NCBI GenBank assembly: GCA_910589155.1
Contig: CAJURY010000012.1
Location: forward strand, 1 to 58,364
Length of the DNA: 58,364 bases
Source: an uncultured Oscillospiraceae bacterium
GTDB taxonomy: Bacteria > Bacillota > Clostridia > Oscillospirales > Oscillospiraceae
Direction: 5' to 3'
Position numbers and translations under genes: made by a program. The notes under the pieces are model-generated. The model saw only the letters and a list, made by a program, of their open reading frames with translations, searched no databases and was not told where the DNA came from. Below, piece by piece: positions 17,523 through 26,697 of the stretch (position 1 is its first letter; each line of letters opens with the position of its first letter).

Positions 17523-17551
17523 ATTATATCAGCAATATGCAACAATGTCAA
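17523..17551 (-). promoter_or_regulatory. Consensus promoter of the RiPP-like operon
   Basis: On the minus strand TTGACA (17551-17546), an exact 17-base spacer and TATAAT (17528-17523): a perfect sigma-A consensus. It is divergent from the tldD promoter, whose -35 box starts 61 bases away. Confidence 0.9.
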
Positions 17552-17611
17552 CTTACAATCCTGTAACTTTTTTCCTAAAATACCCGTTGTCTGGCTACCA
17601 CCGCCGGTTGA

Positions 17612-17640
17612 TTGACACAACCGCTTTTCACTTGTATAAT
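17612..17640 (+). promoter_or_regulatory. Consensus promoter of tldD-tldE
   Basis: TTGACA (17612-17617), a 17-base spacer and TATAAT (17635-17640), again a perfect consensus, 45 bases before the tldD start. Confidence 0.9.
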
Positions 17641-17684
17641 GTAGAAAAACGGTTTTTCCCGTTTTACAAAAAGGAGGAAAACTG

Positions 17685-19019
17685 ATGTATCTGTTTCCAA
17701 AAGACTTATATGCAGACATTCGACTGGAGGACGTAACGCATACCTCGATTGTTTATGAAAATGCGTCGCTGTCCGAGCATAAAAGCAGCCAAGAAATTGG
17801 AGCCTTTCTTCGGGTATGGGATGGAAAGCGCTGGTATTACAGCGCCACCACGCAGATAGACAATATCCAAAAGGAACTGGACGAGCTGGCTGCCCTGGCT
17901 ACGCCAAATCCGCAAATTCTCGCAGATCCAGTCGTTTGTCGGCTGGAAGCAAATCAGGACGTGTGTCTGCGCTTTCAGGAAAACGATGTGCGTCAAGTAC
18001 CCAGTGAAGAAAAAGCCGCGCTTTTGCAGTCTTATCTCCCGCTGGTGCAAATGGAGGAAATTACAAATTGGCGAGCCAGCTATCTGGATACCCATACGGA
18101 AAAACGCTTTTGGTCCAGTCTGGGCGCCAACCTTCATTTTGATTATCAGCACGCCAGCGTGGTACTCCGCTTCACCGCCAATTTGGGCGCAGTTCCTCAT
18201 TCGGACAGCATACATACCTACCAGCCTGATTTCTCCAGCCTGCAAGACAAGCATGGCGTTTTAAAAACGCAGATTGCGGAATCTCTGGACTTTGCGAAAA
18301 ACGCCGTTCCGGTGACTCCCGGCGCTTATACCTGCGTTTTATCTCCCAAAACGGCAGGCGTTTTCGCTCATGAAAGCTTTGGTCACAAAAGCGAGGCGGA
18401 TCTCATGCTTGGCTCTGAAACCATGCTTCAGGAGTGGGCAATCGGTACGAAAGTGGGTTCCGATCTTTTGAATATTCTGGATTCCGGCGTCCCCATGGGT
18501 TCCGGCTACGTTCCTTATGACGACGAGGGCGCCAAGGCCAGAACAACCTATCTCATCAAAGACGGCATTTTAACCGGCCGTCTGCACAGCGCCTCCACAG
18601 CCGCGGCTTTGGGAGAAAGCATCACCGGCAACGCCCGTGCGAAGGATTTTTCCTTTGAACCAATCGTCCGTATGACCTCTACCTACATTGGCGGCGGCGA
18701 GCAGACTTTTGAGGAGTTGTTGGCCCCCATCGAACTCGGCGTATATATCGCTGATTTTAACCACGGCTCCGGGATGTCCACTTTTACCATTGCGCCAAAT
18801 AGAGCATATATGATACGCAACGGCAAGCTGGCGGAACCGGTACGGGTCGCTGTCATTACCGGGAGCGTCATGCGCACGCTGCATGAGATTGACGGCTTGA
18901 GCCGGGACGTTACCGTTTGCTCCATGTCAATCGGCGGCTGCGGAAAAATGGAGCAGTGGCCCTTGCGGGTCGCCTTTGGCGGTCCCTATGTCCGGGTAAA
19001 AAATATGCAGGTGCAATAA
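17685..19019 (+). CDS. tldD: TldD-like metalloprotease subunit
   Basis: A 444-residue TldD/PmbA family protein; AAGGAGG stands 8 bases before ATG 17685. The zinc motif HESFGH is at about residues 229-234, and the conserved C-terminal Cys region is present (GGCGKMEQWP, about 420-429). In Escherichia coli, TldD with TldE forms a heterodimeric protease that trims unfolded peptides and removes the leader of the RiPP microcin B17. It is followed 13 bases later by the TldE-like gene. It is divergent from the PqqD/kinase operon, which suggests, without proving, that it processes that operon's peptide. Confidence 0.87.
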   Translation: MYLFPKDLYADIRLEDVTHTSIVYENASLSEHKSSQEIGAFLRVWDGKRWYYSATTQIDNIQKELDELAALATPNPQILADPVVCRLEANQDVCLRFQENDVRQVPSEEKAALLQSYLPLVQMEEITNWRASYLDTHTEKRFWSSLGANLHFDYQHASVVLRFTANLGAVPHSDSIHTYQPDFSSLQDKHGVLKTQIAESLDFAKNAVPVTPGAYTCVLSPKTAGVFAHESFGHKSEADLMLGSETMLQEWAIGTKVGSDLLNILDSGVPMGSGYVPYDDEGAKARTTYLIKDGILTGRLHSASTAAALGESITGNARAKDFSFEPIVRMTSTYIGGGEQTFEELLAPIELGVYIADFNHGSGMSTFTIAPNRAYMIRNGKLAEPVRVAVITGSVMRTLHEIDGLSRDVTVCSMSIGGCGKMEQWPLRVAFGGPYVRVKNMQVQ

Positions 19020-19032
19020 GGAGGGACAAACG

Positions 19033-20241
19033 ATGATTCGAGAATTATATCAGCAGACGCTGCGGGAAATTTCGCTAAACGTTACCAGCGGTGAAATTGA
19101 CTCTCTACGGAAAAAGAACATCACAAAGTCTGGCTGCCGCGTTTATGATAGCGGTTATCTTGGAATTGCGGGAATTTTGGGGCAGCCGGACGAAAAAACC
19201 TGGGCGCAGGCAAAGGCCAATCTTACCCGGAAAATTCCCTGCCCCTGGGGTGCGGAAACCGGGAAACAGCGCAAAGTATCCTACGGTGGGCAAATGGAGC
19301 CAGAGGCCTTTCTGGCTGAAGTAGAAAAGCTCCTCGCAGCGCTGCGCCAGGCGTATCCCCAGTTTATATTCAGCAATAAGCTGAACTGGGTTGCGGAGGA
19401 AACGTCTCTGCGAAACGATATGGGACTGGATTACTTCTGCCAAAATTCCTATGCCGAGGTGGGGATTCTGGTACGGGCGCAGGAGTCCGCCAATATTTTT
19501 GATACCGTCATCGGCGGAACCTATCAGAACTTCGTAGCGGAGAACGTTTTGAAAGAAGCTTCTGAAATTCTGGAAGCCCATCTGCATCCGATTTCCTTGC
19601 CGGAGGGAGAAAAGGCAGCGGTCATTGCCGGTATTGATTTGTTCGACCGCGCTTGGAGCGAGGGTCTGCATACGCAAAAGCTGGCTCGAAACGCTTCTCC
19701 TTTCTCTGGAAAGCTGGGAAAACAGTTATTTTCCCAAGACTTTACCCTGCAAGTGAACCGCTCCAATACATCAGATTACAAATTTCCCTTCTTTGACGCG
19801 GAAGGCACTACCTTGGAAGGCGACGCCATTTCCCTGATTGAAAACGGCGTTTTGCTGCGAGGCTACAGCGATAAGAAATCCGCCGAAGAGCATGGCGTAG
19901 CTCTCACCGCTTCCGCAGCGGGAAATTACGACGATGTTCCTTCCCTTTCCGCCGCAGCGCTGGACGCGGCGCCCACCGGCAAAACCATAGATGAAATTTT
20001 GGACGGCAGACCAGCGCTGTACATCATGCCCAGCGGCGGCGACGTAACCCCGGACGGAAGTTTCGCCACGCCGGTGCAAATTGCCTATTTGTACCAAAAC
20101 GGCCATTTCCTTGGACGGCTGCCAGAATTTAGCCTGCGAGGGAATCTGTACGAGCTTTTTGGCAAGGATTATCTCGGCTGCGCCCAGTTTGTCCCCGGCG
20201 TTGGTTCGCGATGCGTCCTGGAAATGACGATAGTTCGCTGA
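19033..20241 (+). CDS. tldE: TldE/PmbA-like protease subunit
   Basis: A 402-residue PmbA/TldE homologue, the partner of TldD that lacks the HExxxH zinc motif. Recognisable parts are FSGKLGKQLFSQDFTL (about residues 220-235), FFDAEGTTLEG and a C-terminal PGVGSRCVLEM. The start ATG follows GGAGGGAC. Together with the preceding gene it forms a typical two-gene TldD-TldE operon, probably acting in the cytoplasm on small or partly unfolded peptides. Confidence 0.85.
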   Translation: MIRELYQQTLREISLNVTSGEIDSLRKKNITKSGCRVYDSGYLGIAGILGQPDEKTWAQAKANLTRKIPCPWGAETGKQRKVSYGGQMEPEAFLAEVEKLLAALRQAYPQFIFSNKLNWVAEETSLRNDMGLDYFCQNSYAEVGILVRAQESANIFDTVIGGTYQNFVAENVLKEASEILEAHLHPISLPEGEKAAVIAGIDLFDRAWSEGLHTQKLARNASPFSGKLGKQLFSQDFTLQVNRSNTSDYKFPFFDAEGTTLEGDAISLIENGVLLRGYSDKKSAEEHGVALTASAAGNYDDVPSLSAAALDAAPTGKTIDEILDGRPALYIMPSGGDVTPDGSFATPVQIAYLYQNGHFLGRLPEFSLRGNLYELFGKDYLGCAQFVPGVGSRCVLEMTIVR

Positions 20242-20263
20242 TTTCAAAAAAAATAACTGCAAA

Positions 20264-20292
20264 TTGACTTTTTTTGGCTGAGGGGGTATAAT
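20264..20292 (+). promoter_or_regulatory. Promoter for the glycosyltransferase and GH92 genes
   Basis: TTGACT (20264-20269), a 17-base spacer and TATAAT (20287-20292), 32 bases before the glycosyltransferase start. Confidence 0.82.
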
Positions 20293-20324
20293 GCTTTTAT
20301 CCAGAATAAAGTCAGGTGTTTGAA

Positions 20325-21266
20325 ATGAAGCTATCGCTTGTTGTCCCCTGCTACAATGAAGCAGAAAATGTAGCCGCTTTTCAAAGCGCGGTATTAAACG
20401 CCTTTGCCGGGTGCGGCTACGACTATGAAATTGTTTATGTAAACGATGGCAGCCGCGACGGAACCATGGCAGCTTTGCGCAAGCTCCACGCCGCGCAGGA
20501 TTGTCCTGTGAAAGTAGTGAGCTTTACCCGGAATTTTGGCAAAGAATCCGGTATTTATGCCGGATTGCAGCAAGCGGCGGGAGATTACATTTCCGTCATT
20601 GACGCGGATTTGCAGCAGCGGCCGGAAATTGTCCGGGATATGGTCAAAATTCTGGACGAGCAGCCGGCGTATGATATTGTAGCCGCCTATCAGGATCGCC
20701 GGGGAGAAGGCAAAGTTCTAACCTTCTTCAAAACCTGTTTTTACAGTCTGATTAACAAAATGTCTACTGTAAAGCTCCGGGCAAACGCCAGTGATTTTCG
20801 GACGTTTCGCCGGTGCGTTGCAGAAAGTATCCTATCTCTGGGGGAATACCACCGGTTTTCCAAAGGCATCTTCGCCTGGGTAGGCTATGAAACCTGTTTT
20901 ATCCCCTATACCGCCTGCGAGCGGGCGGCTGGTACCACCAAGTGGTCCTTCCGCAAGCTCTTGAACTACGCCATTGACGGTATTATCGGGTTTTCCACCG
21001 CGCCCCTGCGGCTTGCCACCTATCTTGGCTTTTTATCCGCTTTTTCCGCGCTTATCTATCTGATTCTTGTAATCATTCAAAAGCTTGCCTGTGGGATTGA
21101 CGTTCCGGGCTATGCTACCATCATCGTGTTGATTCTTTTTTTAGGCGGCATGCAGCTATTTTGTACGGGACTCATCGGCGAATATGTGGGGCGCGCCTTC
21201 GAGCAGTCTAAAAAGCGTCCCATTTATCTGGCAAAGGAAATTTTGACCTACGAAAGCAAAAAGTGA
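20325..21266 (+). CDS. Family 2 glycosyltransferase, polyprenyl-phosphate type (DPM1/GtrB-like)
   Basis: A 313-residue membrane glycosyltransferase; ATG 20325 with CAGGTG upstream. The GT-A domain starts LSLVVPCYNEAENV and has VNDGSRDGT and the metal-binding DADLQQRPE (about residue 92). RKLLNYAIDGIIGFS is followed by two C-terminal membrane helices (about residues 230-250 and 263-285), the GtrB-like layout. Such enzymes transfer a sugar from a nucleotide sugar to polyprenyl phosphate at the inner membrane face. Which sugar is not visible. Pairing with a mannosidase gene hints at mannose, weakly. Confidence 0.83.
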   Translation: MKLSLVVPCYNEAENVAAFQSAVLNAFAGCGYDYEIVYVNDGSRDGTMAALRKLHAAQDCPVKVVSFTRNFGKESGIYAGLQQAAGDYISVIDADLQQRPEIVRDMVKILDEQPAYDIVAAYQDRRGEGKVLTFFKTCFYSLINKMSTVKLRANASDFRTFRRCVAESILSLGEYHRFSKGIFAWVGYETCFIPYTACERAAGTTKWSFRKLLNYAIDGIIGFSTAPLRLATYLGFLSAFSALIYLILVIIQKLACGIDVPGYATIIVLILFLGGMQLFCTGLIGEYVGRAFEQSKKRPIYLAKEILTYESKK

Positions 21267-21281
21267 CGGGAGGCTTGGCTC

Positions 21282-23411
21282 ATGCGCACTGATTTTACGA
21301 AATATGTAAATCCCAATATCGGCACCATCGGTCATCTTTTGCAGTCCACCGCGCCCAACGTGCAGTCTCCTCACGGGGCGGCAGTGGTTGCGCCGGTATT
21401 TCGAGCCGGCATGAAGGATCGATATCTTTCCGACAAAATTTTTGGCTTTTCCGCCGGCGCAGCCATTGTGATGCCCTATACCGGCGCGGATGTGCCGGAT
21501 TACGAGAAAACCGCCAGCAGTTTCGACCATGATTTTGAATCCGCGCACCCGGACTGGTACGAAGCGCTTTTGGAAGATTCAGGTATCTTTGAGTGTCACA
21601 CCGCCATGGAAAATTACGGCGCTTTCGCCTTTGATTACCCGGCTGGCGCAATCCCCTCCTTGGCAGTCTATCTGAAAAACTGCAGCAGTGCCATTTTGGA
21701 AAACGGATTTTTGTATCTGGAGGGAGAAAACAACGGCGCGCCTTTTGGGACGCTATTCGCGCTGCCAAGAGTTTCCTCCGTTGAATTTTTCGACGTGGTC
21801 TTGCCCAACGAATACGAACCGGAAAAGATGGAACCCGCCAAGGCCGTCCGCATCGTTTGGAAAGACGAGCATATTTTGCTGCCATTTGCGTTGTCCGCTA
21901 TGGGAAAACGCAGCGCCATAACCTGCTTTGCGCAAAATGTGCGGGGCAAAGTCTTTTCCGACATACAAAAAGAATGCAACGCCGCATGGAACTGCATTCT
22001 AGGAAAAGTGCGGGTAGAAGGCGGCGAGCCACAGAAAACCATTTTTTATACATCGTTGTACCGCGTCCTTTCCCGGATGCACAATTACAGTGTAAATGGA
22101 AAATATCTGGGATTTGATGGAAAAATACATAAAAATAACGGTCATAATTACTATTGCGACGACGGTATCTGGGACACCTTCCGGGGCGCGCATCCTTTGC
22201 AGCTTCTTCTGGAGCCTAAGGTGCATGAAGATATTGTTCATTCCTATCTGCGTATGTATCAGGAAAGCGGCTGGCTGCCCCGATTCCCCCATTTGGGCGG
22301 GAACATTCCCTGCATGATCGGACATCATACCGTTTCCATGTTGGCGGAGTCCATGGTAAAAGGCGTGGACTTTGATTATGCGCTTGCCTATGAAGCCGCA
22401 TATAAAAACGCCACTCGGCGCACCATGCTCCCTTGGCGGGATGGCGAGGCGGAGGAACTGACAAAATGCTACTACGAAAAAGGCTTCTTCCCCGCTTTGG
22501 AGGAAGCGGAAGAAGAAACCTGCCCGGCAGTGCACAGCTTTGAGAACCGGCAGGCCGCCGCCGTTACCATAGAGCATTCTTTTGACGATTGGTGTCTGGC
22601 GCAAATGGCGGAAAAATTGGGCAAAAAAGAGGACGCCGCCTATTTTAGCCGGCGCGCCAAAAATTATCAAAAGGTCTACGACCCGGAAATTGGCTTTGTC
22701 CACCCCAAAAAAGCCGACGGCAGCTTTGTCGCGCCATACAATCCCAAATTCTGCGGCGGTCAGGGCGGCAGAAAATATTTTGCGGAAAACAACGCCTACA
22801 TCTACAATTTCGCTGCACAGCACGACATTGCAGGCACAATAGAAATGATGGGCGGGGCGAAAAAATTCTCTGATAAGCTGGACAATCTCTTCATTGAGCA
22901 GTACGACGGCGTTTTGAAATCTACCTTCTTGATGCAGTACCCAGACGCAACCGGCCTCATGGGACAGTTTTGCATGGGCAACGAACCAAGCTTCCATATT
23001 CCCTATCTATACAATTACTGTGGCGAAGCTTACAAGACCCAGCGGAAGGTGCAGGAGCTGATGAAGCTGTGGTTTACCGACTCCCCGCTTGGCGTCTGCG
23101 GCGACGAAGATGGCGGCGCAATGAGCGCATGGCTTGCCTTTTCCGCCATGGGCTTTTACCCAGTGAATCCCGCCAGCGGACGGTATGATCTGGGCAGTCC
23201 CCTCTTTGACAAAATTGAAATTGACCTGCCCAACGGCAAAATTTTCACCATTGACGCAAGAGGCGCCGCCGGCCGGGCAAAATATATTCAATCCGCAAAA
23301 ATCGGGGAAGAAGTTTTGGAAGAACCCTTTTTCACCCACGAACAAATGCTGCGCGGCGAAACGCTTACGCTGGAAATGGGAGAACGACCGAAAAAAGTAT
23401 GGAACAAATAA
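21282..23411 (+). CDS. GH92 family alpha-mannosidase-like glycosidase
   Basis: A 709-residue protein with GGGAGG before the ATG. GH92 hallmarks are seen: the start YVNPNIGTIGH; GIWDTFRGAHPL (about residues 292-303); GNEPSFHIPYLYNY (about 567-580); and the end region CGDEDGGAMSAW and FYPVNPASGRYDLGSP, which carries the catalytic acid/base part of the clan. GH92 enzymes are calcium-dependent exo-alpha-mannosidases. There is no signal peptide, so it should act on imported glycans in the cytoplasm. It is 15 bases downstream of the glycosyltransferase gene. Confidence 0.87.
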   Translation: MRTDFTKYVNPNIGTIGHLLQSTAPNVQSPHGAAVVAPVFRAGMKDRYLSDKIFGFSAGAAIVMPYTGADVPDYEKTASSFDHDFESAHPDWYEALLEDSGIFECHTAMENYGAFAFDYPAGAIPSLAVYLKNCSSAILENGFLYLEGENNGAPFGTLFALPRVSSVEFFDVVLPNEYEPEKMEPAKAVRIVWKDEHILLPFALSAMGKRSAITCFAQNVRGKVFSDIQKECNAAWNCILGKVRVEGGEPQKTIFYTSLYRVLSRMHNYSVNGKYLGFDGKIHKNNGHNYYCDDGIWDTFRGAHPLQLLLEPKVHEDIVHSYLRMYQESGWLPRFPHLGGNIPCMIGHHTVSMLAESMVKGVDFDYALAYEAAYKNATRRTMLPWRDGEAEELTKCYYEKGFFPALEEAEEETCPAVHSFENRQAAAVTIEHSFDDWCLAQMAEKLGKKEDAAYFSRRAKNYQKVYDPEIGFVHPKKADGSFVAPYNPKFCGGQGGRKYFAENNAYIYNFAAQHDIAGTIEMMGGAKKFSDKLDNLFIEQYDGVLKSTFLMQYPDATGLMGQFCMGNEPSFHIPYLYNYCGEAYKTQRKVQELMKLWFTDSPLGVCGDEDGGAMSAWLAFSAMGFYPVNPASGRYDLGSPLFDKIEIDLPNGKIFTIDARGAAGRAKYIQSAKIGEEVLEEPFFTHEQMLRGETLTLEMGERPKKVWNK

Positions 23412-23416
23412 AATAT

Positions 23417-23455
23417 GCCGGGTGCAACTCGCACCCGGCAAAATTTTTTATTTTA
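23417..23455. terminator. Bidirectional terminator between GH92 and the DUF1576-type gene
   Basis: GCCGGGTGC (23417-23425) pairs with GCACCCGGC (23431-23439), followed by AAAATTTTTTATTTT. It directly follows the GH92 stop and precedes the convergent stop at 23448. Confidence 0.9.
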
Positions 23456-24773
23456 CAGCAAGGCGTTCTTCCTTTGTCTTGCAAAAGCGCTCCAACTGTG
23501 GCACCAGTACAAGACATACAAAAGCAGCCGTAAAACCGCCGTTGTACAGGCAGAAACCACCATGAAGCAACGGCACGCTGGTGACAAGGCCAAAGTGCAG
23601 CATGGCGGCTAAAATGCCAGCCCACCAGCCGTATTTGCCGGAAATGGGAGACAGTCCGTTGGCAAAGCAAAGGCCAATGACAATGGCTTGGGCGTTGATG
23701 GCCTGGGTGTACTCCCCGGCTCCAACAAACAGCCACTTGCCCACAAAAGAAGCCAGAACATAGCCCGCCATAATCGGCCAAACGTTGCCGGGATGACTGC
23801 CGGAGCAGCAACACGCCAGCATACAGAAAATACAGCCAAAGGTCACAGCGTTAAAGGTCGCGCCAATCAGATTGTAGTACAGCACAATGAACAAGCCGTA
23901 TACGCCGACGTTCATCAAAAAGGTCGCTGTACCGTACTTCTGGCTGAAGTCTGCCCCATGACCGGAATCCTTCAGCAGCTTCCAGTAGTCTTTTGGCTGG
24001 CAGCCCATGAGAAGAGCAGCTAAAACGCAAATACCAAAAACCGCAAAACAAAAGAAATTCGCTACAGGCCAGGATGCAACCTTCAAAAGGTCGGCACTGG
24101 GAGCGGCAGGCAGTTCCCCTCCAAGTACCTGATACAAAATCGCTCGGAGGAAGAAAGCCGTCATGCCAATGGGCACCGCCGCTGAGTACAGGTCAAAGCC
24201 CTTGTGTACCTTGGGGGAATGGGCAAGACCAGCAGGCAGTACAAAACCGATGATAACGCCAATGAAAAGAGACAGTAAAATTCCCTGCCAGGTAAAGCCT
24301 ACAACCTCCGCGTTGGGATAGCGGATCATCAGATCGGTAATCAGCGGTGCAATCCCGGTACTGAACAGCATGGCGTTGACTTGCGTGTTAACTTTTTCCC
24401 TTTTTACAAGACAATACAGCAAAACGCCCAAAAAGCCCGCCCATAGATTAAGCACATTGATGCCCCAGAAGCTAAAACCCGCCGTGAGCAAAAAGCCAAT
24501 CACAGAGGCTGCGTTCGCCGTTGCTTTCAAACCGTAGTATAATAGCGTGCAGATAAGACAGACAAGCCCCGCATTCAAAAACGCGCCGGCATAGCCGCCC
24601 ACAGCAAAATAGTTGGTAGAAACCTTGGAGGGCTGGGAAACAATGCTCCAAAGCCCGGAAAACATACTGCTTCTGTCCGGCATGATAACAGCCCCCAGCA
24701 AAAAGGCAACTGTGAAAAAGGCAAACAGAAGCTTCAAAAAGCTACTCGGGGTTAATTCCTTTATTTTTCTCAT
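23448..24773 (-). CDS. Polytopic membrane protein, DUF1576-like
   Basis: A 441-residue integral membrane protein of about 10-12 hydrophobic segments, rich in Gly, Ala, Leu and Phe. It opens with a Lys-rich cytoplasmic start, and GVVIGFVLPAGLAHSPK-like text (near residue 190; GVIIGFVLPAG in this copy) and CCSGSHPGNVWPIMAGY (about 325) stand out. The overall pattern fits the DUF1576 family of uncharacterised transport-like proteins. GAGGAG lies upstream of ATG 24773, with an alternative GTG at 24776. It is separated from the folate operon by a strong terminator. Substrate unknown. Confidence 0.7.
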   Translation of the reverse strand: MRKIKELTPSSFLKLLFAFFTVAFLLGAVIMPDRSSMFSGLWSIVSQPSKVSTNYFAVGGYAGAFLNAGLVCLICTLLYYGLKATANAASVIGFLLTAGFSFWGINVLNLWAGFLGVLLYCLVKREKVNTQVNAMLFSTGIAPLITDLMIRYPNAEVVGFTWQGILLSLFIGVIIGFVLPAGLAHSPKVHKGFDLYSAAVPIGMTAFFLRAILYQVLGGELPAAPSADLLKVASWPVANFFCFAVFGICVLAALLMGCQPKDYWKLLKDSGHGADFSQKYGTATFLMNVGVYGLFIVLYYNLIGATFNAVTFGCIFCMLACCCSGSHPGNVWPIMAGYVLASFVGKWLFVGAGEYTQAINAQAIVIGLCFANGLSPISGKYGWWAGILAAMLHFGLVTSVPLLHGGFCLYNGGFTAAFVCLVLVPQLERFCKTKEERLAVK

Positions 24774-24791
24774 CACAATTTCTCCTCTGTC

Positions 24792-24826
24792 AATAAAACA
24801 CGGACGGCTACCGTCCGTGTTTTATT
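24792..24826 (-). terminator. Terminator at the end of the Wood-Ljungdahl operon
   Basis: AATAAAACACGGACGG (24792-24807) pairs perfectly over 16 bp with CCGTCCGTGTTTTATT (24811-24826) around CTA. On the minus strand it follows the folD stop and ends in TTTTATTG. Confidence 0.9.
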
Positions 24827-24839
24827 ACGGAAAACAAAA

Positions 24840-25712
24840 TCAGGCACGCTCTGCCGCTTCCACTACATGGCTGATGAGCACAACATTGGTAACGCCGCCA
24901 ACGCCGCCGGGAACGGGGGTAATCGCGTCCACAATCGGCTCCACCTCAGCAAACACAGCATCGCCAGCCATACCGCCCACGCCCTTGGAAGTGACCTTTT
25001 CAGGATCCCAATTCATGGAAACGTCAATCACAACCTGACCGGGACGAACGTATTCACTGGTGAGAGACTTCAGCACGCCGGCGGCGGACACGATAATATC
25101 CGCGTTGCGGCAGATTTCAGCGGTGTTTACAGTCTTCGTGTGGCAAACGGTAACTGTCGCGTTTTTCGCCATGAGCATCATGGCGGCGGGCTTACCTACA
25201 ACCAGACTGCGGCCAATTACCACGGCGTTCTTCCCCTTGCAGTCGATACCGTAGTAATCCAGAATTTCCATGCAGGCCTGGGGGGTGCAGGGCGCAAAGC
25301 CCAGCTTCTTGCCGGTGAATACGCCGGCGTTGGAAAGGTCTGTCATGCAGTCGATGTCCTTATCGGCGCACAGGCGGTTGCAGATTTCGTCCTGATCCCC
25401 TTTCAGATGCTTGGGCAGGGGGCGGAACATCAAAACGCCGTGAATTTTGTCGTTGGCGTTCAGTTCGTCAATTTTGGCCAGCAGTTCTTCCTTGGTTACG
25501 TCCTCCGGCAGAACAAACTTTTCAACCGCCACGCCAACTTCCTCTGCGCGCTTGGTTGCGCCGCGCTCGTAGGACAGGTCGGAAGGGTTCTCGCCGCAGC
25601 GCAAAATCCCCAACGTGGGAACAATTCCTTTTTCCTTCAGAGCGGCAACCCGCACCTGAAGCTTTTCCACCATCGCGGCGGTAACTTCCTTTGCAAGCAA
25701 TTGCTTTGCCAT
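24840..25712 (-). CDS. folD: Bifunctional methylene-THF dehydrogenase / methenyl-THF cyclohydrolase FolD
   Basis: A 290-residue cytosolic enzyme interconverting 5,10-methylene-, methenyl- and 10-formyl-tetrahydrofolate. Conserved parts are LSYERGATKRAEEVG (near the catalytic Tyr/Lys site), GVLMFRPLPKHL, GFAPCTPQA and the nucleotide-binding VIGRSLVVGKPAAMMLM (about residues 163-179), ending PVPGGVGGVT. GGAGG precedes the ATG. It is the last gene of the folate/Wood-Ljungdahl run, 18 bases after fchA. In the acetogenic direction it gives methylene-THF for MetF. Confidence 0.94.
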   Translation of the reverse strand: MAKQLLAKEVTAAMVEKLQVRVAALKEKGIVPTLGILRCGENPSDLSYERGATKRAEEVGVAVEKFVLPEDVTKEELLAKIDELNANDKIHGVLMFRPLPKHLKGDQDEICNRLCADKDIDCMTDLSNAGVFTGKKLGFAPCTPQACMEILDYYGIDCKGKNAVVIGRSLVVGKPAAMMLMAKNATVTVCHTKTVNTAEICRNADIIVSAAGVLKSLTSEYVRPGQVVIDVSMNWDPEKVTSKGVGGMAGDAVFAEVEPIVDAITPVPGGVGGVTNVVLISHVVEAAERA

Positions 25713-25730
25713 GGTTCAATCCTCCGTATT

Positions 25731-26345
25731 TTAGAAATTCGCCCGCACAGCGTCAAAAATTTCGTCAGCCAGGGCGCAGTATTTGGTGAGCATTTCATTG
25801 GCCTTCCGGTTCATTTCCTCAGCCAAGTCTCTGGTTTTCATGCTCTTGGTGTTAATAAACACATTAAGCGAAGCGCTCTGCAAAGCGGCCTTGCAGCACA
25901 CCGCGCCGCAGCCTGCGTCAGAAACCGCCAGACGGGAGCCTTTTTCCGCAAAAATCCGGATGCAGTCCAGGGCTTCGCAGCACTTTTCCATGATTTCCAT
26001 GGGAACAGCGCAGGCCTCAATGGTGGCCTTTTCCAGAATTTCGTCCCGGTTGGGATCGTCCTTGGGAATGCCGTAGGCTTTTGCCAGCGGCTCAAAGCCG
26101 TCCGCATCCTTCTTCACCAGATCCAACAGATCCTTCTGAAGCTGGTCACACTTTGCTTTCAACGCAATGATTTCTTCCTCCACAGCGGCATACTTCTTCT
26201 TGCCCACCGTAAGAGAGCCAACCATATTGCCCAGGGCGGTACCCACAGCGCCCACCAGCGCGGCCGCGCCGCCGCCGCCGGGAGCAGGAGCGTTGGAAGC
26301 CAGAACCTCCACAAACTTACGGCAGGTTTCCATTGTCATATCCAT
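25731..26345 (-). CDS. fchA: Methenyl-THF cyclohydrolase / formimido-THF cyclodeaminase FchA
   Basis: A 204-residue member of the cyclodeaminase/cyclohydrolase family. ATG 26345 is chosen because AAAGGAG lies about 12 bases upstream; upstream in-frame codons overlap that site. The folate-binding signature ASNAPAPGGGGAAALVGA is at about residues 14-31. The enzyme is mostly helical. It closes 10-formyl- or formimino-THF to methenyl-THF. FolD next door has the same cyclohydrolase activity, so this step is duplicated, as in several acetogens. It lies between the small gene at 26.5 kb and folD. Confidence 0.88.
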   Translation of the reverse strand: MDMTMETCRKFVEVLASNAPAPGGGGAAALVGAVGTALGNMVGSLTVGKKKYAAVEEEIIALKAKCDQLQKDLLDLVKKDADGFEPLAKAYGIPKDDPNRDEILEKATIEACAVPMEIMEKCCEALDCIRIFAEKGSRLAVSDAGCGAVCCKAALQSASLNVFINTKSMKTRDLAEEMNRKANEMLTKYCALADEIFDAVRANF

Positions 26346-26391
26346 TTTGCATCTCATCTCCTTTAATATTTTCAAGTATGATCATACAATT

Positions 26392-26646
26392 TTAAAGTTT
26401 AAAAGCCTTTGCCACTGGCATGCCGTCAATATACAAGGTCATATCTCCACCCAACGACAGATTCGGCATCATGGAAGCGGCAACAACGCTTTCTCCAAGT
26501 TCTCCCTTGAGGCAATAGGCAAATTCAACAATTCCCTTCCGGCAATCTGCTACCTTCTCATTGAACAGCAATTCTGTCCGATTCCAATAACGCCGAATGC
26601 AAATATTTGTATCCTGATACTGGTATGTAATCAAATCCTTGGGCAT
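26392..26646 (-). CDS. Small conserved-looking protein of unknown function in the folate operon
   Basis: An 84-residue protein from ATG 26646, with AGGAAAAGGGA upstream; GTG 26661 is an alternative. The sequence starts MPKDLITYQYQDTNICIRR and ends in a hydrophilic-hydrophobic mix (YIDGMPVAKAFKL), probably a small beta-rich soluble protein. I recognise no family. It lies between fhs and fchA in the same direction, so a link to folate C1 metabolism is suggested by position only. Confidence 0.55.
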   Translation of the reverse strand: MPKDLITYQYQDTNICIRRYWNRTELLFNEKVADCRKGIVEFAYCLKGELGESVVAASMMPNLSLGGDMTLYIDGMPVAKAFKL

Positions 26647-26697
26647 TTCCCTTTTCCTCACAACGCAAAAGCTTTCTCACAATAAATACACGAAATG

